A DNA stretch of 64,000 nucleotides from Toxorhynchites rutilus septentrionalis (GCF_029784135.1 NC_073745.1:197869807-197933806), one strand, 5' to 3'; numbered from the stretch's first letter, positions 47,568 to 57,534 are shown. Notes: generated by a model from the letters alone, not told the origin. A program made the numbers and translations.

Positions 47568-47612
47568 GCCTTATTCCCGAATACACTACACGTGGAAACA
47601 ATGGGCCTGAAA
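47568..47612. repeat. Terminal fragment of the 26193-26576 MITE family
   Basis: GGGCCTTATTCCCGAATACA, CTACACGTGGAAAC match the MITE terminus. Confidence 0.6.
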
Positions 47613-47696
47613 AAAAAAGTAAATAATAAGTAAATAATAAGAAGCGACTCACATTCAAACTAGAAAGTAAATAATACGAAGCGACTCACATTCAAA

Positions 47697-48765
47697 CTGA
47701 TCCTTTTCACTCTCATGTAGTGATAAAAAAGATTGAAATGGTCACATTTCTACTTCATGTTTAAAAAGCAAACAAAAAAGCTTCAATTCAGACGTTGCAA
47801 AATTGAGTGTACAGTTCAAGTTTCTCTTGAAAAGAAATCCCCTAGTATTTGTATGGCCCCCTTTGGCGTCCAGCACTTCCTGCAAGCACCGAGGCGAGAT
47901 TTTTGGTCACTGTAAACGGAATGCTCTCCCAGATCTCCTTAATCGTCGTTCCGAGTTCTGCTTCGTTCCCTGGATTTTGATTCTTCAGACATTTATTGAT
48001 TCCCCATCATAGATGCTCAATAGTGTTTAAATCCGTTGATTGCAGAGATGTTTTGAGTTGAATGGGACATTTGAGAGTACCCTTCGAAAAATCCTCGGTC
48101 GAAAACTACTAAATACATTTGGTAATGCAAAATTAGTAGAATGTACAAATTTTTTGTACATATTGTCAACAAACCCGCATCCCTACCAGAGATTAGTATA
48201 TTTTACTCGATAACATTAGTAAGCTTGGATATTGTCATATCTGAAAATTGGTGAGAAAAGAGCGTATTAACCATTTTCATTGTTCCCATAAGGCAATACG
48301 GAGGTATAATAAGGATATAATTCTGATACGTGCATTTTCGGCGAGAAAATGTAGCCGATATTATGCTTCCGAATCATGGTTCTGCTTGACATATGTGTTT
48401 ATTAGTACGGTCGAAAATGACTATAGATTGGTAGTATTTACCAAAAAATTCGTTATATTTACTAATTATTTCTCTCAGTGTAGGCACTCCCGCACGATGA
48501 GATCAGTCTGCTTCGGGTCATTATGCTGTTGAAAGTAGTAATCACGAAAGAGACTCGCTTTCTGCACGGGACACTGAAGGTTACGTTTCAGGATGTTCAA
48601 TGAAGCCATTTTATGCATCGCTGAATTGATAAACTCCATACATCATCTGACTGCCGCCGCTGAGTTTTACTGTGGGAACCAAATGCTGAATCTGGAGCAC
48701 CGATCCTGGTTTCCTTCACACCATCTGTCCTCCATCCGATTCAAAGGGAATGGTTTCTAATAAAA
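47697..48765 (-). pseudogene. Tc1-like transposase remnant, split by a TIR insertion
   Basis: In reverse, the middle of a Tc1 transposase reads FESDGGQMVW, GSVLQIQHLVPTVKLSGGSQ and QQHNDPKQTDLIVREC (48765-48483). After the 413-bp insertion at 48068-48480 come VPFNSKHLCNQRI-like sequence and the C terminus (48066-47850). A 3' tail with CTACATGAGAGTG near 47715 is shared with the copy at 50641-51350. The N-terminal half and 5' end are missing. Many lesions are present. The 3' tail match establishes that the two are one family. Confidence 0.8.
48068..48480 (-). mobile_element. Non-autonomous TIR element of the CACTGAGAG family inside Tc1
   Basis: In reverse it starts CACTGAGAGAAATAATTAGT and is about 80 percent identical over 85 bp to the left end of the 58022-59815 element. 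Its other end shares TACAAATTTTTTGTACAT and GCATCCCTACCA with that element's right end. The right flank has TA; the left flank is degraded (GA). It is only 413 bp and has no coding sequence, so it is an internal-deletion derivative or MITE. Confidence 0.75.
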
Positions 48766-48995
48766 ATTCAATTAGATCGGTTCCAAATTTGCCAAAAACA
48801 TGGTTTTTCATTCAAAATGCAATTTATCTTTTTATGTTTATTTCATTTGAATCAAAAATTAAATTCATTTAAATTTATTTCTTTAAAAACAAAAATACAT
48901 TCATAACATAAACATAAAACATACAATACATACAACATACATACATAAAAACCAACAATAATCTATAAATAAAAATGGAACAACTTCATGTTACA
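48766..48995. other. AT-rich spacer with CATA/ACAT-rich runs
   Basis: Simple AT-rich sequence ends in the target-site copy CTTCATGTTACA (48984-48995). Confidence 0.5.
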
Positions 48996-49206
48996 ACATT
49001 TCTTTGTGTGGACACCGACTGGACAACATCGTTGCTGGACGGGCTGGACGGCGAGGGATCGAGTGCCTTTCTCAAGGCAAGGTGGTAGCGCTGGAGTAGA
49101 ATAGAGTAGAGTTTTCAAAGGGCCTTTCTCAAGGCTAGAGACGAATGAACTGCAAAAGTTTAAAGTCTCTATAATTCAAGACCTTCCTTCCTTCCTTCCT
49201 TCCTTC
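48996..49206 (+). mobile_element. Short retroposon (SINE-like) with TTCC tail
   Basis: The 211-bp element is bounded by the 12-bp direct repeat CTTCATGTTACA at 48984-48995 and 49207-49218. The 3' end is (CCTT)n. It contains GACACCGACTGGACAACATC, GGGCCTTTCTCAAGGCTAGA and the core GAGACGAATGAACTGCAAAA. It is about 95 percent identical to 58877-59084. There is no ORF. A variable-length target duplication and a short simple-repeat tail indicate reverse transcription; whether it is a SINE or the 3' end of a LINE is open. Confidence 0.8.
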
Positions 49207-49218
49207 CTTCATGTTACA

Positions 49219-49429
49219 TGAAATATGTGTATGTATACATACCTAATTTTGTTGTTGCTTAAGTTATAGTCTCGCAAATATTTTTTCACTCCTGTACAAG
49301 ATTGATATTTGAACTAATCCTCTTTTTGCCGTTATAACGAAACATTTTAGGCCGTAAATCGAAAATGTGTCTGAATTGAAGGGGGCCGTTATAGCAAAAT
49401 GCCGCATAAAGAGCGTCCGTATAGCGAGG
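49219..49429. other. Unassigned spacer
   Basis: Nothing recognised. Confidence 0.3.
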
Positions 49430-49830
49430 TATGGGTGTATTAGTCAGTTATTTCCTGATGGATTTACGAGATATTTGCATCAATCGATCTGAGTACTCCA
49501 TAACAATTAATCACAATGAGTCAAATAATATATTGTATGAAACTAACTATCAAATAGTCGAAAAATCCCCAAACGGATATGCCTCGTTCTGATTGGTCGA
49601 AATTGAAGATACGGACAAATCGGCATTGCAAATACACCAAAATAGAGGGAACTTTTGGTCTTACCGAAATGTGTTCCCTAACAGAGACATCCAAACCAGG
49701 CTGCATGGGGGAAATCGGTATTGCGGATACATGAAAGTAGGGGGAGCTTGTGGTCCTACCGAAATGTGTTCCCTAACAGAGATTTTAAAACCAAGATAAT
49801 CGACATTGCAAATATATGCAAGTCAGCAAG
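49430..49830. repeat. TTCCCTAACAGAGACATC family, tandem units
   Basis: Contains CGAAATGTGTTCCCTAACAG twice (about 49664 and 49759), about 95 bp apart, with ATCGGCATTGCAAATA-type phrases. It matches 12690-12895 and 57700-58020. Confidence 0.75.
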
Positions 49831-49839
49831 CAAGGTGAA

Positions 49840-49910
49840 GGAAGGAAGGAAGGTATTGAATTAGAGAGACTTTAAACTCTGAGAGTTCATTCGTCTCTAA
49901 GCAAGGTGAA
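49840..49910 (-). repeat. GAGACGAATGAACT hairpin repeat (reverse) with GGAA run
   Basis: GGAAGGAAGGAAGG is followed by AGAGAGACTTTAAACTCTGA and GAGTTCATTCGTCTCTAAGC. The core can fold on itself and matches the 3' part of 48996-49206 in reverse. Confidence 0.7.
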
Positions 49911-50139
49911 TGATATTTGGAACTTTAATATTGGTTTCTTCGTGAAATTTTATATCAATGGCCGATCATGCATTATAAAACATTTTGTTAAAATGAATCA
50001 GAATATGATTTATTTCAATTTTCATAAATGAAAACTAATGTGTGTTCCCGCTCGAAAACGGATCATTCGAGCTGCAAGCTGTCTGTTGTGTTGTGTTCAG
50101 CTTCACCCACGGAAAGTTGATGCGGCAAGAAAAAACAGT

Positions 50140-50222
50140 AGAGTGAAGGATAGTCAAACGGAATCCTACGTCAACTATGCGGTCGTGTCTCGGACACAAC
50201 CCTCCTATGACTTTTTTTCATA
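50140..50222. repeat. Repeat with ACGGAATCCTACGTCAACTA
   Basis: The same sequence lies at 59897-59968, and a reverse version at 63685-63760: ATGCGGTCGTG, TCGGACACAACCCTCCT. It joins the TTCCCTAACAGAGACATC family at 59823-59968. Confidence 0.7.
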
Positions 50223-50224
50223 TT

Positions 50225-50640
50225 CACCTTTGAGATGATGCTACTCTCCAGGCAGTGTCTGTGCTGAGAGGTCTTCCAACGATGCCGGCTACTTCGGTAA
50301 TCAATTTAGGAATGTTTGTTTTAGGGTTCTTTCGAAATGTTCGCACAATTACTCGTTCATCATCAGAAGACAGGATACGTTTGTGTCTTCTACCCGGGAG
50401 ATTTTCCATGCTTCCTTCGTATTTTCACTTGTTTATGTTTTTCTTTACTGTACAATGGGTTCTTCCGAGTATAGATGCTATTTTCTGCAATGTCTTTCCA
50501 CGAAAATTCATACTTATTATCACTGTACGCATAACAGTTTCTATTTTTTTCCTCTAACTTGCCATTTTGATAAAAAACTTTTTGAAACATCAAAAGAAAC
50601 AAAAACCAACACTGCCCAAGCAGTGGTTGAATGTTGACAC
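50225..50640 (-). pseudogene. Tc1-like transposase, N-terminal half, inverted
   Basis: In reverse it starts near 50569 (ATGGCAAG) and, across frameshifts, contains EKNRNC-type sequence, then SIYTRKNPLYSKEKHKQ and the second DNA-binding helix region GRRHKRILSSDDERVIVRTF, RKNPKTNIPKLITEVAGIVG, RPLSTDTAWRVASS. This is the paired-like DNA-binding half of a Tc1 transposase. It stops at 50225 without the catalytic domain. The catalytic half lies immediately to the right on the opposite strand, so the two halves of the gene are now divergent. Confidence 0.8.
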
Positions 50641-51350
50641 CAATCACTGACGGAGTTCTGGAACAAGGTCTTTTCTACGGATGAGTCGGAAACCAATCTC
50701 TTTGAATCGGATGGAAGACAGATGCTGTGGAGGAAACTAGGATCGGTGCTCCAGGTTCAGCATTTGGTTCCCACACTAAAACACGGCGGCGGTAGTCAGT
50801 TGATGTATGGTACATTGGCGGCTTCTGGATTTGGAACCATGGAGTTTATCAATTCGGCGATGGACAGGATGGCTTAATTGATTTTCCTGAAACGTAACCT
50901 GCAGTCTCCCGTTCAGAAATTGGGTCTCCCTCGTGATTACCACTTACAACAGAATAATGGCCCGAAGCAAACTGACTTCGTGGTGCTGGAATGCCCGCTC
51001 TATTATGTCCCAATCAACTCAAAACACATCCGAAATCACCGAACATGAACACTATTGAATATATATGGTGGGAAATTAAGAACCATCCATCCATCAAAAT
51101 CCAGGGAACGAAGCGGAACTCAAAAAGACGATTACGGAGATCTGGGAGGTACTTCCGTCTACAGTGATCAGAAATCTCGCCTCGGTGCTTGCAGGAAGTG
51201 CTGGACGCCAAAGGGGGGCCACACCAAATACTAGGGGATTGATTTTTGTTATCTATTAAAATTTCTGAACTGATTTTAATTTTCGTTTTAAGAAAAGTAG
51301 AAATGTAACCATTTTAATTTTTTCTTATCACTACATGAGAGTAAAATGGA
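50641..51350 (+). pseudogene. Tc1-like transposase, catalytic half
   Basis: It begins SLTEFWNKVFSTDESETNLF, with the first catalytic Asp in TDES. It continues GSVLQVQHLVPTLKHGGGSQ and LQQNNGPKQT, where the canonical second Asp (QQDND) is Asn. After frameshifts it reads SPNMNTIEYIWWE, which carries the final Glu. An in-frame TAA lies near 50878. The 3' tail to about 51350 (CACTACATGAGAGTAAAATG) matches the Tc1 at 47697. The copy is inactive from both the Asp loss and the frame breaks. Confidence 0.82.
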
Positions 51351-51366
51351 TCGATTTTACGATGAA

Positions 51367-52643
51367 TGTTAAATAAAAAATGAGAATTTTTTCAATCGCA
51401 TATAAAAAAAAATTTTTTTTTCGTCGATTTCAGTATTTTTTATTAATAACATAATGCATTTTCTTCAAAAAATGTCAGTGAATGTTTGAGTAAGGACCGT
51501 GATCTGGTGTTCGACGCAACTTTGTCGCGATGCTCTCACAAGAACGTTGTACGGCACTTACGTCCATTTTCCGGATACAATTCCGGATTCTTGTAGTCAG
51601 TTGCTTCGTGTCCTTGGCCCTCCAGTTGTTTTCATACACTAGGGCACTGAGTGAGCCAAAGAAATCCTCTATTGGGGAGCACCGGGGCAAGTTTGTTGGG
51701 TTACGATCTTTCGGCAAGAACGGTATCTTTTTCTCCTCAATATAAGCCAGCGTCTTCTTGACGTAATGGGAAGACGCCTTGTCCGGCCAGAAGACGTACT
51801 TCCCATCCGCGTGATGCTCGTTCAGGAACGGCAGCAGGAGGCACTCTTCTCGATAGATTTGTTGGTTGATTGCCAGACCGCTCGGCTTAAACCAAGGCTT
51901 TGAAATGCCCCGGTCGGAAATGGCGATGTACAATATAACCTTTTTTTCAAACTTGTGCTTGAACTAGTATTTCACTTCAGGCGGTGTGGATGACTTATCG
52001 CTGGAGTAGTAATTATCATTTCCTGGAATGTGCGTTTTGGACAGCGGAAAATAGCTTTCGTCGTCCAGAACGAAAGACGTCCCGCGGTATTTTTTGGTCA
52101 TCCACCGACACTGTGATTTAACCGTCTCAAACTGCTCCTCCGTGTACTCCGGCGACCTCGTCTTCTTCCTGCAGCCGATTCCTTCCATCTTGAGAGTCCG
52201 ATGGATCAATACGTGGGAGCAGCCATATTTCCGACCGGCGTCACGCAGGCTGGTTGCGTCCTTGTTGCCAAACAGCTTCTTTAACGATGTCTTCCTTTGC
52301 TTCGTCATTATCGTCACCGGACGACCACTTCCGACCTTCCGCTCTACGTTCAGGGAACCCATGATACGATATACCGTACTGAAAGGCACATTTTCTTCCT
52401 TAAAATGTGCCACAGTGAACTTTTTTCCTTGCTGGAAATGCGTTTCGTAGAACCGTACAATGCGTTCGCGGAGCACGTGCTGTTTCGACGCCATATTTGC
52501 TTTGATTAAATTCAAACTAGCAAAACCAAACACGCCTACTGTTTTAGGGAGCCCAAAGAGCAATTTTCTTGAAGAAAGAAAATTTTACGCTCTTTATTTG
52601 AGTTACTGAAAGGTATTGAAAAAATTCTCATTTTTATTTAACA
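51367..52643 (-). mobile_element. DD37E-like DNA transposon, third lineage, ~1277 bp
   Basis: The terminal inverted repeats are TGTTAAATAAAAAATGAGAA on the left and, in reverse from the right, TGTTAAATAAAAATGAGAAT, both followed by TTTTTTCAAT. The exact end base and the target duplication were not resolved. It encloses one long transposase gene on the - strand with a single stop. Confidence 0.85.
51475..52494 (-). pseudogene. DD37E-like transposase with one in-frame stop
   Basis: The frame starts MASKQHVLRERIVRFYETHF at 52494 and runs about 340 codons to 51475. It is broken only by TAG at 51964-51966. The helix-turn-helix regions are FTVAHFKEENVPFSTVYRIM and SLRDAGRKYGCSHVLIHRTL. The first Asp is in FVLDDESYFPLS and the second in FWPDKASSHYVKK. 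The third region is CSPIEDFFGSL, with 37 residues to the Glu and 38 to the following Asp. An upstream in-frame Met (52563) is less likely because it adds a hydrophobic stretch not seen in relatives. The stop lies between the first and second catalytic residues in VKY-stop-FKHKFEKKV. The rest is remarkably clean. Confidence 0.88.
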
Positions 52644-52799
52644 CCCGTTATAAGTCACATTTAATTATTTATTTTTTAACTCCGAAAAACTCAACAATAA
52701 AAAACCAGTTCGAGCTGTATACTTAATTTTTGCGATTGACTGTTTATTATTCATCACGAATATATACAGATTTCTGTAAGCTGTCCAGTTGTATTCAAC

Positions 52800-53000
52800 A
52801 CGCAGTTTGTCTGGAACACGAACAGAAAATTGCTTCTGTTTAAGAAAAGGATTTTTGAAGAATATTCTCGTGATCTGTTTGCAAATGTTTTTCAGTACAT
52901 GAAGTTTTCCGTCGTCATCTGCTTCGAGGGTCACCAACCACTCAAGATGTATTACAGATAAGTTTTTTTGTATTCCTTTTCTAATATTTTTTTCATTTAT
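52800..53000. repeat. Repeat pair with 47225-47480
   Basis: The diverged partner of the earlier segment; the 90-codon ORF over it has no domain. Confidence 0.55.
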
Positions 53001-53619
53001 TTATTCATTTATATATTCATTCATTATATTCAATCATCATATTCATTATTTTAATTCTGTGTATGTTGTTCGTGTTTGAGGTTTCTTCGCACTCATTTTT
53101 ATTTCGTATGTTTTTTTATCTATATGGAGGATTTTTTTCTCTTACAGAAAAAAAGCAAAAAAAAACAATTCGGGCCAAATTCTAAATCTATTCGAAATAG
53201 TGACTCTGTTTCACTTACTTCGGTACAATAACCGACGTATTTCTCTTAACATTTAAATATTGAGAATGTTCCTTCTATGAATCCTACCGATCCGAACCGA
53301 TCCGTCCTAGGTTCATTGAAGAAGCGTTGAGTGCCATTCCACCACCCTTAAAGAAAACGGCTAAGAGTGATCTAAATTTGTAAAGACCTGATGCCTGAGT
53401 ACTCAAATGCTTTGAAAATGGCGAAAGTCTATAGAGATAAACTTTGCGTTGTGTTCATGAATTGCAAAGAGACTATCGCGACCTTATTGAAATTGGTGCG
53501 GTTTCGGAAGAATAAAAAAAAAAGGTAAATCTTCCTCATGCCAAAGTTTTGGAGGTTAGATCCCACAATTCTCTGTCATTTGAGGCTTCAGAAAAAAAAT
53601 ATTCCTCATCTGGCTATTT
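53001..53619. other. Unassigned AT-rich DNA
   Basis: The stretch from about 53280 may belong to the retrotransposon ORF1 remnant that follows, but no domain is legible. Confidence 0.3.
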
Positions 53620-53880
53620 CAAAGTATCCTTTTAGAGCCCAGCGCGCTTCCAAATTATGTGCTAATTGAGAAACTTTGTCTCCCATTTCGGTTATATTCA
53701 CCAAAAACAATGGCTCGCTTTAATTGCCAAACAGCTAGGTCACACGCAGACCGTCTGTTGCAATGGAATGTTCTAGATGTGGTAACGAACATGACGAAGA
53801 CACTTGCAAATGGATGCTGATAAATGTGTTCTTTGTGGAGGAACATTTCACTTTCAGTTAAACTCAAGCAATCTTTCAAG
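53620..53880 (+). pseudogene. Zinc-knuckle (ORF1/gag-like) remnant of a non-LTR retrotransposon
   Basis: Across at least two frameshifts, three CCHC-type knuckles can be read: FNCQ...LGHTQTVCC, CSRCGNEHDEDTC and DKCVLCGGTFH. Closely spaced knuckles of this kind are typical of ORF1 proteins of Jockey/I-type elements, which bind the element RNA. No flanking domain is preserved. The limits are approximate. Confidence 0.5.
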
Positions 53881-54499
53881 GGTCTTTCTAATCTCTCTAA
53901 TCGCGCAGCTAGAAGCGAGTGTTAGATAGCTGTTTACGACAGGACGTGACAGTCCTTAGGTAAGACGGGAGGAAATCAGACTAATCTACAAAGACTCTTT
54001 CAGGTAACCTGACCGAAGAGTAAAAAACCAAATCGACCCAATCTTCTTCTGTAGGAGCCTTCAACCACAGTGACCATTAGTTTGGTCTATTGTAGTGCGC
54101 TCCCGTTTGCTATATATGCATTGTCAGCACGTTCCATCACTCAGGGAAGCAGCAGACCAAATCTCGTTAGGCATAAGAATGTTCTATCCGAGAATCCGCA
54201 GTCTTCACTGATTTTTTTTTCCATTTTTTTAAGGTCAGTGTTGGACAGTGTCCGGTTAATAAGCCACAAAATTTGAAGGAACTTAAAGAAGAAATTACTC
54301 GGATTTTCAACAGCATCGAAGTCGTAACGTTAGAGTTGCGAATGCAGAATTTTGTTCACCGTTTAAAATGCGTTATCGAAAAAGGGGTGGTCACATCGAA
54401 AATGTCCTAAAATAAGCTTTATTTTCGTTTTTAAAAAATAAGAATCGGTTCACTTTTGTAAAAGTTAAAACAAAAAATTGTTTCGTGAGCGTTTAATCT
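53881..54499. other. Unassigned
   Basis: No gene or repeat match was recognised. Confidence 0.3.
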
Positions 54500-55012
54500 G
54501 AAAGACCCTGTACTTCGACAGAAAAGATAAACGCGCGGTAGTGGAAAATCCAGGCCAGTCCCACAGGTGGATCGCGAAACAGTTGGGAAACGACCATTCG
54601 ACTGTGTGACAAAATCGTTCGAGGAGCTCCAAACGACCCAGCGGTGAGCTAGCAGCGGAAGAAAAGCGAAGATGGCCGACCCCGTGAAGACAAGGAAGGA
54701 ACTTCTAGCGCAATCCTAACCTTTCGATTGAGGACGTGGCCAAGAAGGTCGATTCTTCCATCCAGCAAACAATGAAGCGGGCCGGACCTCATGTCTTGAA
54801 AATAAGGAAGGCGCCTAACCGAACCGACAAACAGAATACGGTGGTTAAATACCGCGAATGGTTGATGCAGCCGAAATGCATCGTAATGGACGATGAGACG
54901 TACATGAAACTGGACGCCTAACAGATCCATGCCATAGAGTTTTTCATGGGCAAGTTCCGCCTGGAAGAAGGTTGACGGATTTTCCGAGAAGTACTTGGTG
55001 TGGCAGGTGAAA
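54500..55012 (+). pseudogene. ITmD37E-type transposase remnant
   Basis: Frames include HRWIAKQLGNDHSTV (helix-turn-helix), VDSSIQQTMKRAGPHVLKIR, KAPNRTDKQNTVVKY and the first catalytic region CIVMDDETYMKLDA followed by a TAA. It ends in FSEKYLVWQ near 55005. It resembles the 5.9/8.2 kb ITmD37E elements (for example [18 protein letters not shown]) but is much more diverged. The second half is replaced by a mariner fragment. Multiple stops and frameshifts are present. Confidence 0.8.
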
Positions 55013-55029
55013 ATGCTGATCAGTTTTGA

Positions 55030-55560
55030 AACGGATTGGTACCGCCGGCTCAAAGACAGTGATTTCGATACTGAAAACCGTACGCATGAAGGAAGGGTAA
55101 AAACCTTTAGATACATTGAATCGGAGGTATTATCGGTAATAATTCGCTCCAAACGCAAGAAGCCATTTCCAAGCGATTGTATGTGTTGAGAGTTATTCAA
55201 AAGCAAGGTACTTGGATTCCCTAGGATTTGAAAACGCCGTCGTTATCTCGTCTGTGGAGAAGGGATAAAAAATAGGGGCTGTCTTCATCGTATCGTGACG
55301 GCCAAATATTCAAACTGTGAAAATTATGCTGTGTATTTGGTGGTACCAGATCAATGTATTATGAGCTGTTTGAAGCGAACAAAGCCATCAATGGGAACCG
55401 ATATCAAATTCAATTGATGCAATTGAGTCGAACACTGTGCAAAAAAAACAAACAAAATACGAGCAGAGACACGAAAAGATGATTCTACAGAATTACAACG
55501 CTGCCAAACCCGTCGAAACATACCTGGAGACAACAAGCCGATGAAAACGGTTTCCGTCAC
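55030..55560 (+). pseudogene. mariner transposase fragment
   Basis: Pieces in order are DWYRRLKDSDFDTENRTHEG, RVKTFR, then QTQEAISKRLYVLRVIQKQG, TWIP, then YYELFEANKAINGNRYQIQL and MQLSRTL, and weak ILQNYNAAKPVETYLET. These are the standard mariner N-terminal, linker and catalytic blocks. The segment around the first Asp is deleted. It abuts the ITmD37E remnant directly, suggesting insertion or a recombination junction near 55020. No terminal repeats were identified. Confidence 0.78.
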
Positions 55561-55940
55561 GAACCGACAGGAATGGAACGTAGGGGAACGCAATAAGCAA
55601 GAAGGATCAACCAGATGGAAAGTAATTGGTGGGTCCTCCGCAGACAACGATGCTTCGGGAATGGACTGAGTAGAATTGAGACGTGTTTTTAATGTATTAG
55701 TAGATACAACGATCTAAGCTTCGCCTTAGAGGTGGATGAACTGGAAAGTTTAAAGCCAAATAAGTTCAAGTTCAGCTCCGCCGAAGACTTTAACACGAAC
55801 CTTCGAACAGATGACGGATGCGCAAATACGACTGAAGGCTGGACTTAATAACGCTTGCATTAAAAAAAGGGCAAAAATTGCCGCTTTTCATGGGTTTACC
55901 TTCACACGCACTGACGAAACCACCCATGCAGCATCATCAT
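55561..55940. other. Unassigned
   Basis: No domain or repeat match was seen. Confidence 0.3.
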
Positions 55941-55948
55941 AGTAACCC

Positions 55949-56935
55949 ATGAGTCATCAGAAAAAAAATGACAGCTCTATCAGTCGAACTATAACCGTGA
56001 TGGCGAAAACAGTGAAGCTACTCCGTTCAGAAGTGTGCGCGTTCAAAGAACGGTACCCCGCCATGTCGAAAACAGACATCGTGCGACACTTTGTGGACGC
56101 CGGATACGCCCGTTCCGGCATCTACAATATCTTGACACTATTGGACAACAATCAGAGCATCGAAAGAAAGTCCGATTCCGGACGGCCCTGAGCGACAAGC
56201 AACTCCAAAGGATGCTGAAGAGGAAGATCGAGGGAAAAGTGGTTGCATCGCTGCGTGCGCTTGGCCAGGAGGTCGGTACATCCGGCCAAGAAGTAACTGG
56301 CGAACATGGACATACATGTCAAGAAGCGGAAGTCCCGTACACTGGTCTCGGAGCTGCAGGCAATGACGCAGCGGGAGCGGTTGAATAAGATGGTAAAGTC
56401 GATTTTCCCAGCGAATGGCGACGTGGCGGTGGTGATGGACGATGAGACCTATCTCACCCTGAATGGCAACGACTGGCAGGACACTTCGTATTTTACTTCC
56501 CCCATGAAGAAAAGGAGCTCCGATGTGAAGTTTATTTTTTTTACAATCAGTTAGAAGGGGATGTCAAAGCATCTCTTCTTTAGCTCCGAACTGGCCGTGA
56601 ACAAGGAAATTTATAGTACGAAGTGCCTGCCGGAAGTTGCGTCGTTCTTCAAGAAATATCATAAGGGAGAAGACGTGGTGTTCTGGCCGGATCTGGCGTC
56701 TGTCCACTACTCTAAGTGATCGTTAGAGGAGATGGAGCGGCTGCATATCGATGTCGTCGGCGAACCCGCCCAACCTCACCCAGCTGCGTCCCATCTAGAA
56801 TTTCTGGGCAAACCTGAAGCGGAAGATCTACAATTTTGTCGCGAAAACCGAGAAGGAATCGATAAACGAAACGAAGAAAGAACTCAAAAACATGCCTACA
56901 CGCATGTTTTGGTCCGGTAGACTGCCGAAAGGCCG
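55949..56935 (+). pseudogene. DD37E-type transposase remnant, catalytic Glu replaced by stop
   Basis: The N terminus reads MAKTVKLLRSEVCAFKERYP with a helix-turn-helix (SKTDIVRHFVDAGYARSGIY). Then come LSDKQLQRMLKRKIEGKVVA, VKKRKSRTLVSELQAM, the first Asp in VVMDDETYLTLNG and the second in VFWPDLASVHYSK. The third region reads NPPNLTQLRPI-stop-NFW, with TAG at 56796-56798 exactly where the catalytic Glu codon is expected. Other lesions are frameshifts near 56190, 56300 and 56750 and stops near 56552 and 56717. The sequence differs clearly from the other DD37E copies, so it is another lineage. Confidence 0.82.
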
Positions 56936-57430
56936 CTCGCAAGGGCGTAGAGTTTTTTTGCGAGTAAGCTTATAACCGTTACCTTCCATGGGAAATTTAT
57001 CAAACTCAATTATCTGTCTTAGTTTTTTATCACCATCCGAAAAAAAGTCCACTTTTTTAATGCAAATGTTAATACAGACAAACTGGACTTTTCATCAGCG
57101 CACCAAGAAAAAGGTTCTAGAAAATATGATTCGCACAGCGTAACTTCTTTAATTAGATTCTACACAGTACTAAAATAAAGAAAGATTATTCTCCACGGTA
57201 CTAGAATACGAAACTACCCGACCATTGTTGTCAATCTATGCGCTCTGGAATGTGGCGTTTTTACCACCTGTTAATCGTAATGGACGTCAAATTCAATGGA
57301 TCCAGTTATATTGCCGCGAAAAATTATAGCAATTCAGGAAATAAGTATATCCAGGTTGGCAATCGAGCAATGGTATGTACCAACAAAGCATAGCTGCACG
57401 GAAGAACGACTTAGTCTGACAAGCGGTCTG
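56936..57430. other. Unassigned
   Basis: Nothing recognised. Confidence 0.3.
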
Positions 57431-57520
57431 CACAAATGTATGTGAAATCATATTCTCTCGCTCTTCTTTTCATTTATTCGCCGAGACTTCAAATCTTACG
57501 ATCCATTCGTCTCCGATGTT
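57430..57520 (-). repeat. Weak copy of the hairpin repeat
   Basis: CCGAGACTTCAAATCTTACG then CCATTCGTCTCCGATG resembles the GAGACTTTAAAC...CATTCGTCTC core. Low similarity. Confidence 0.35.
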
Positions 57521-57534
57521 TTTTTATATATTTT

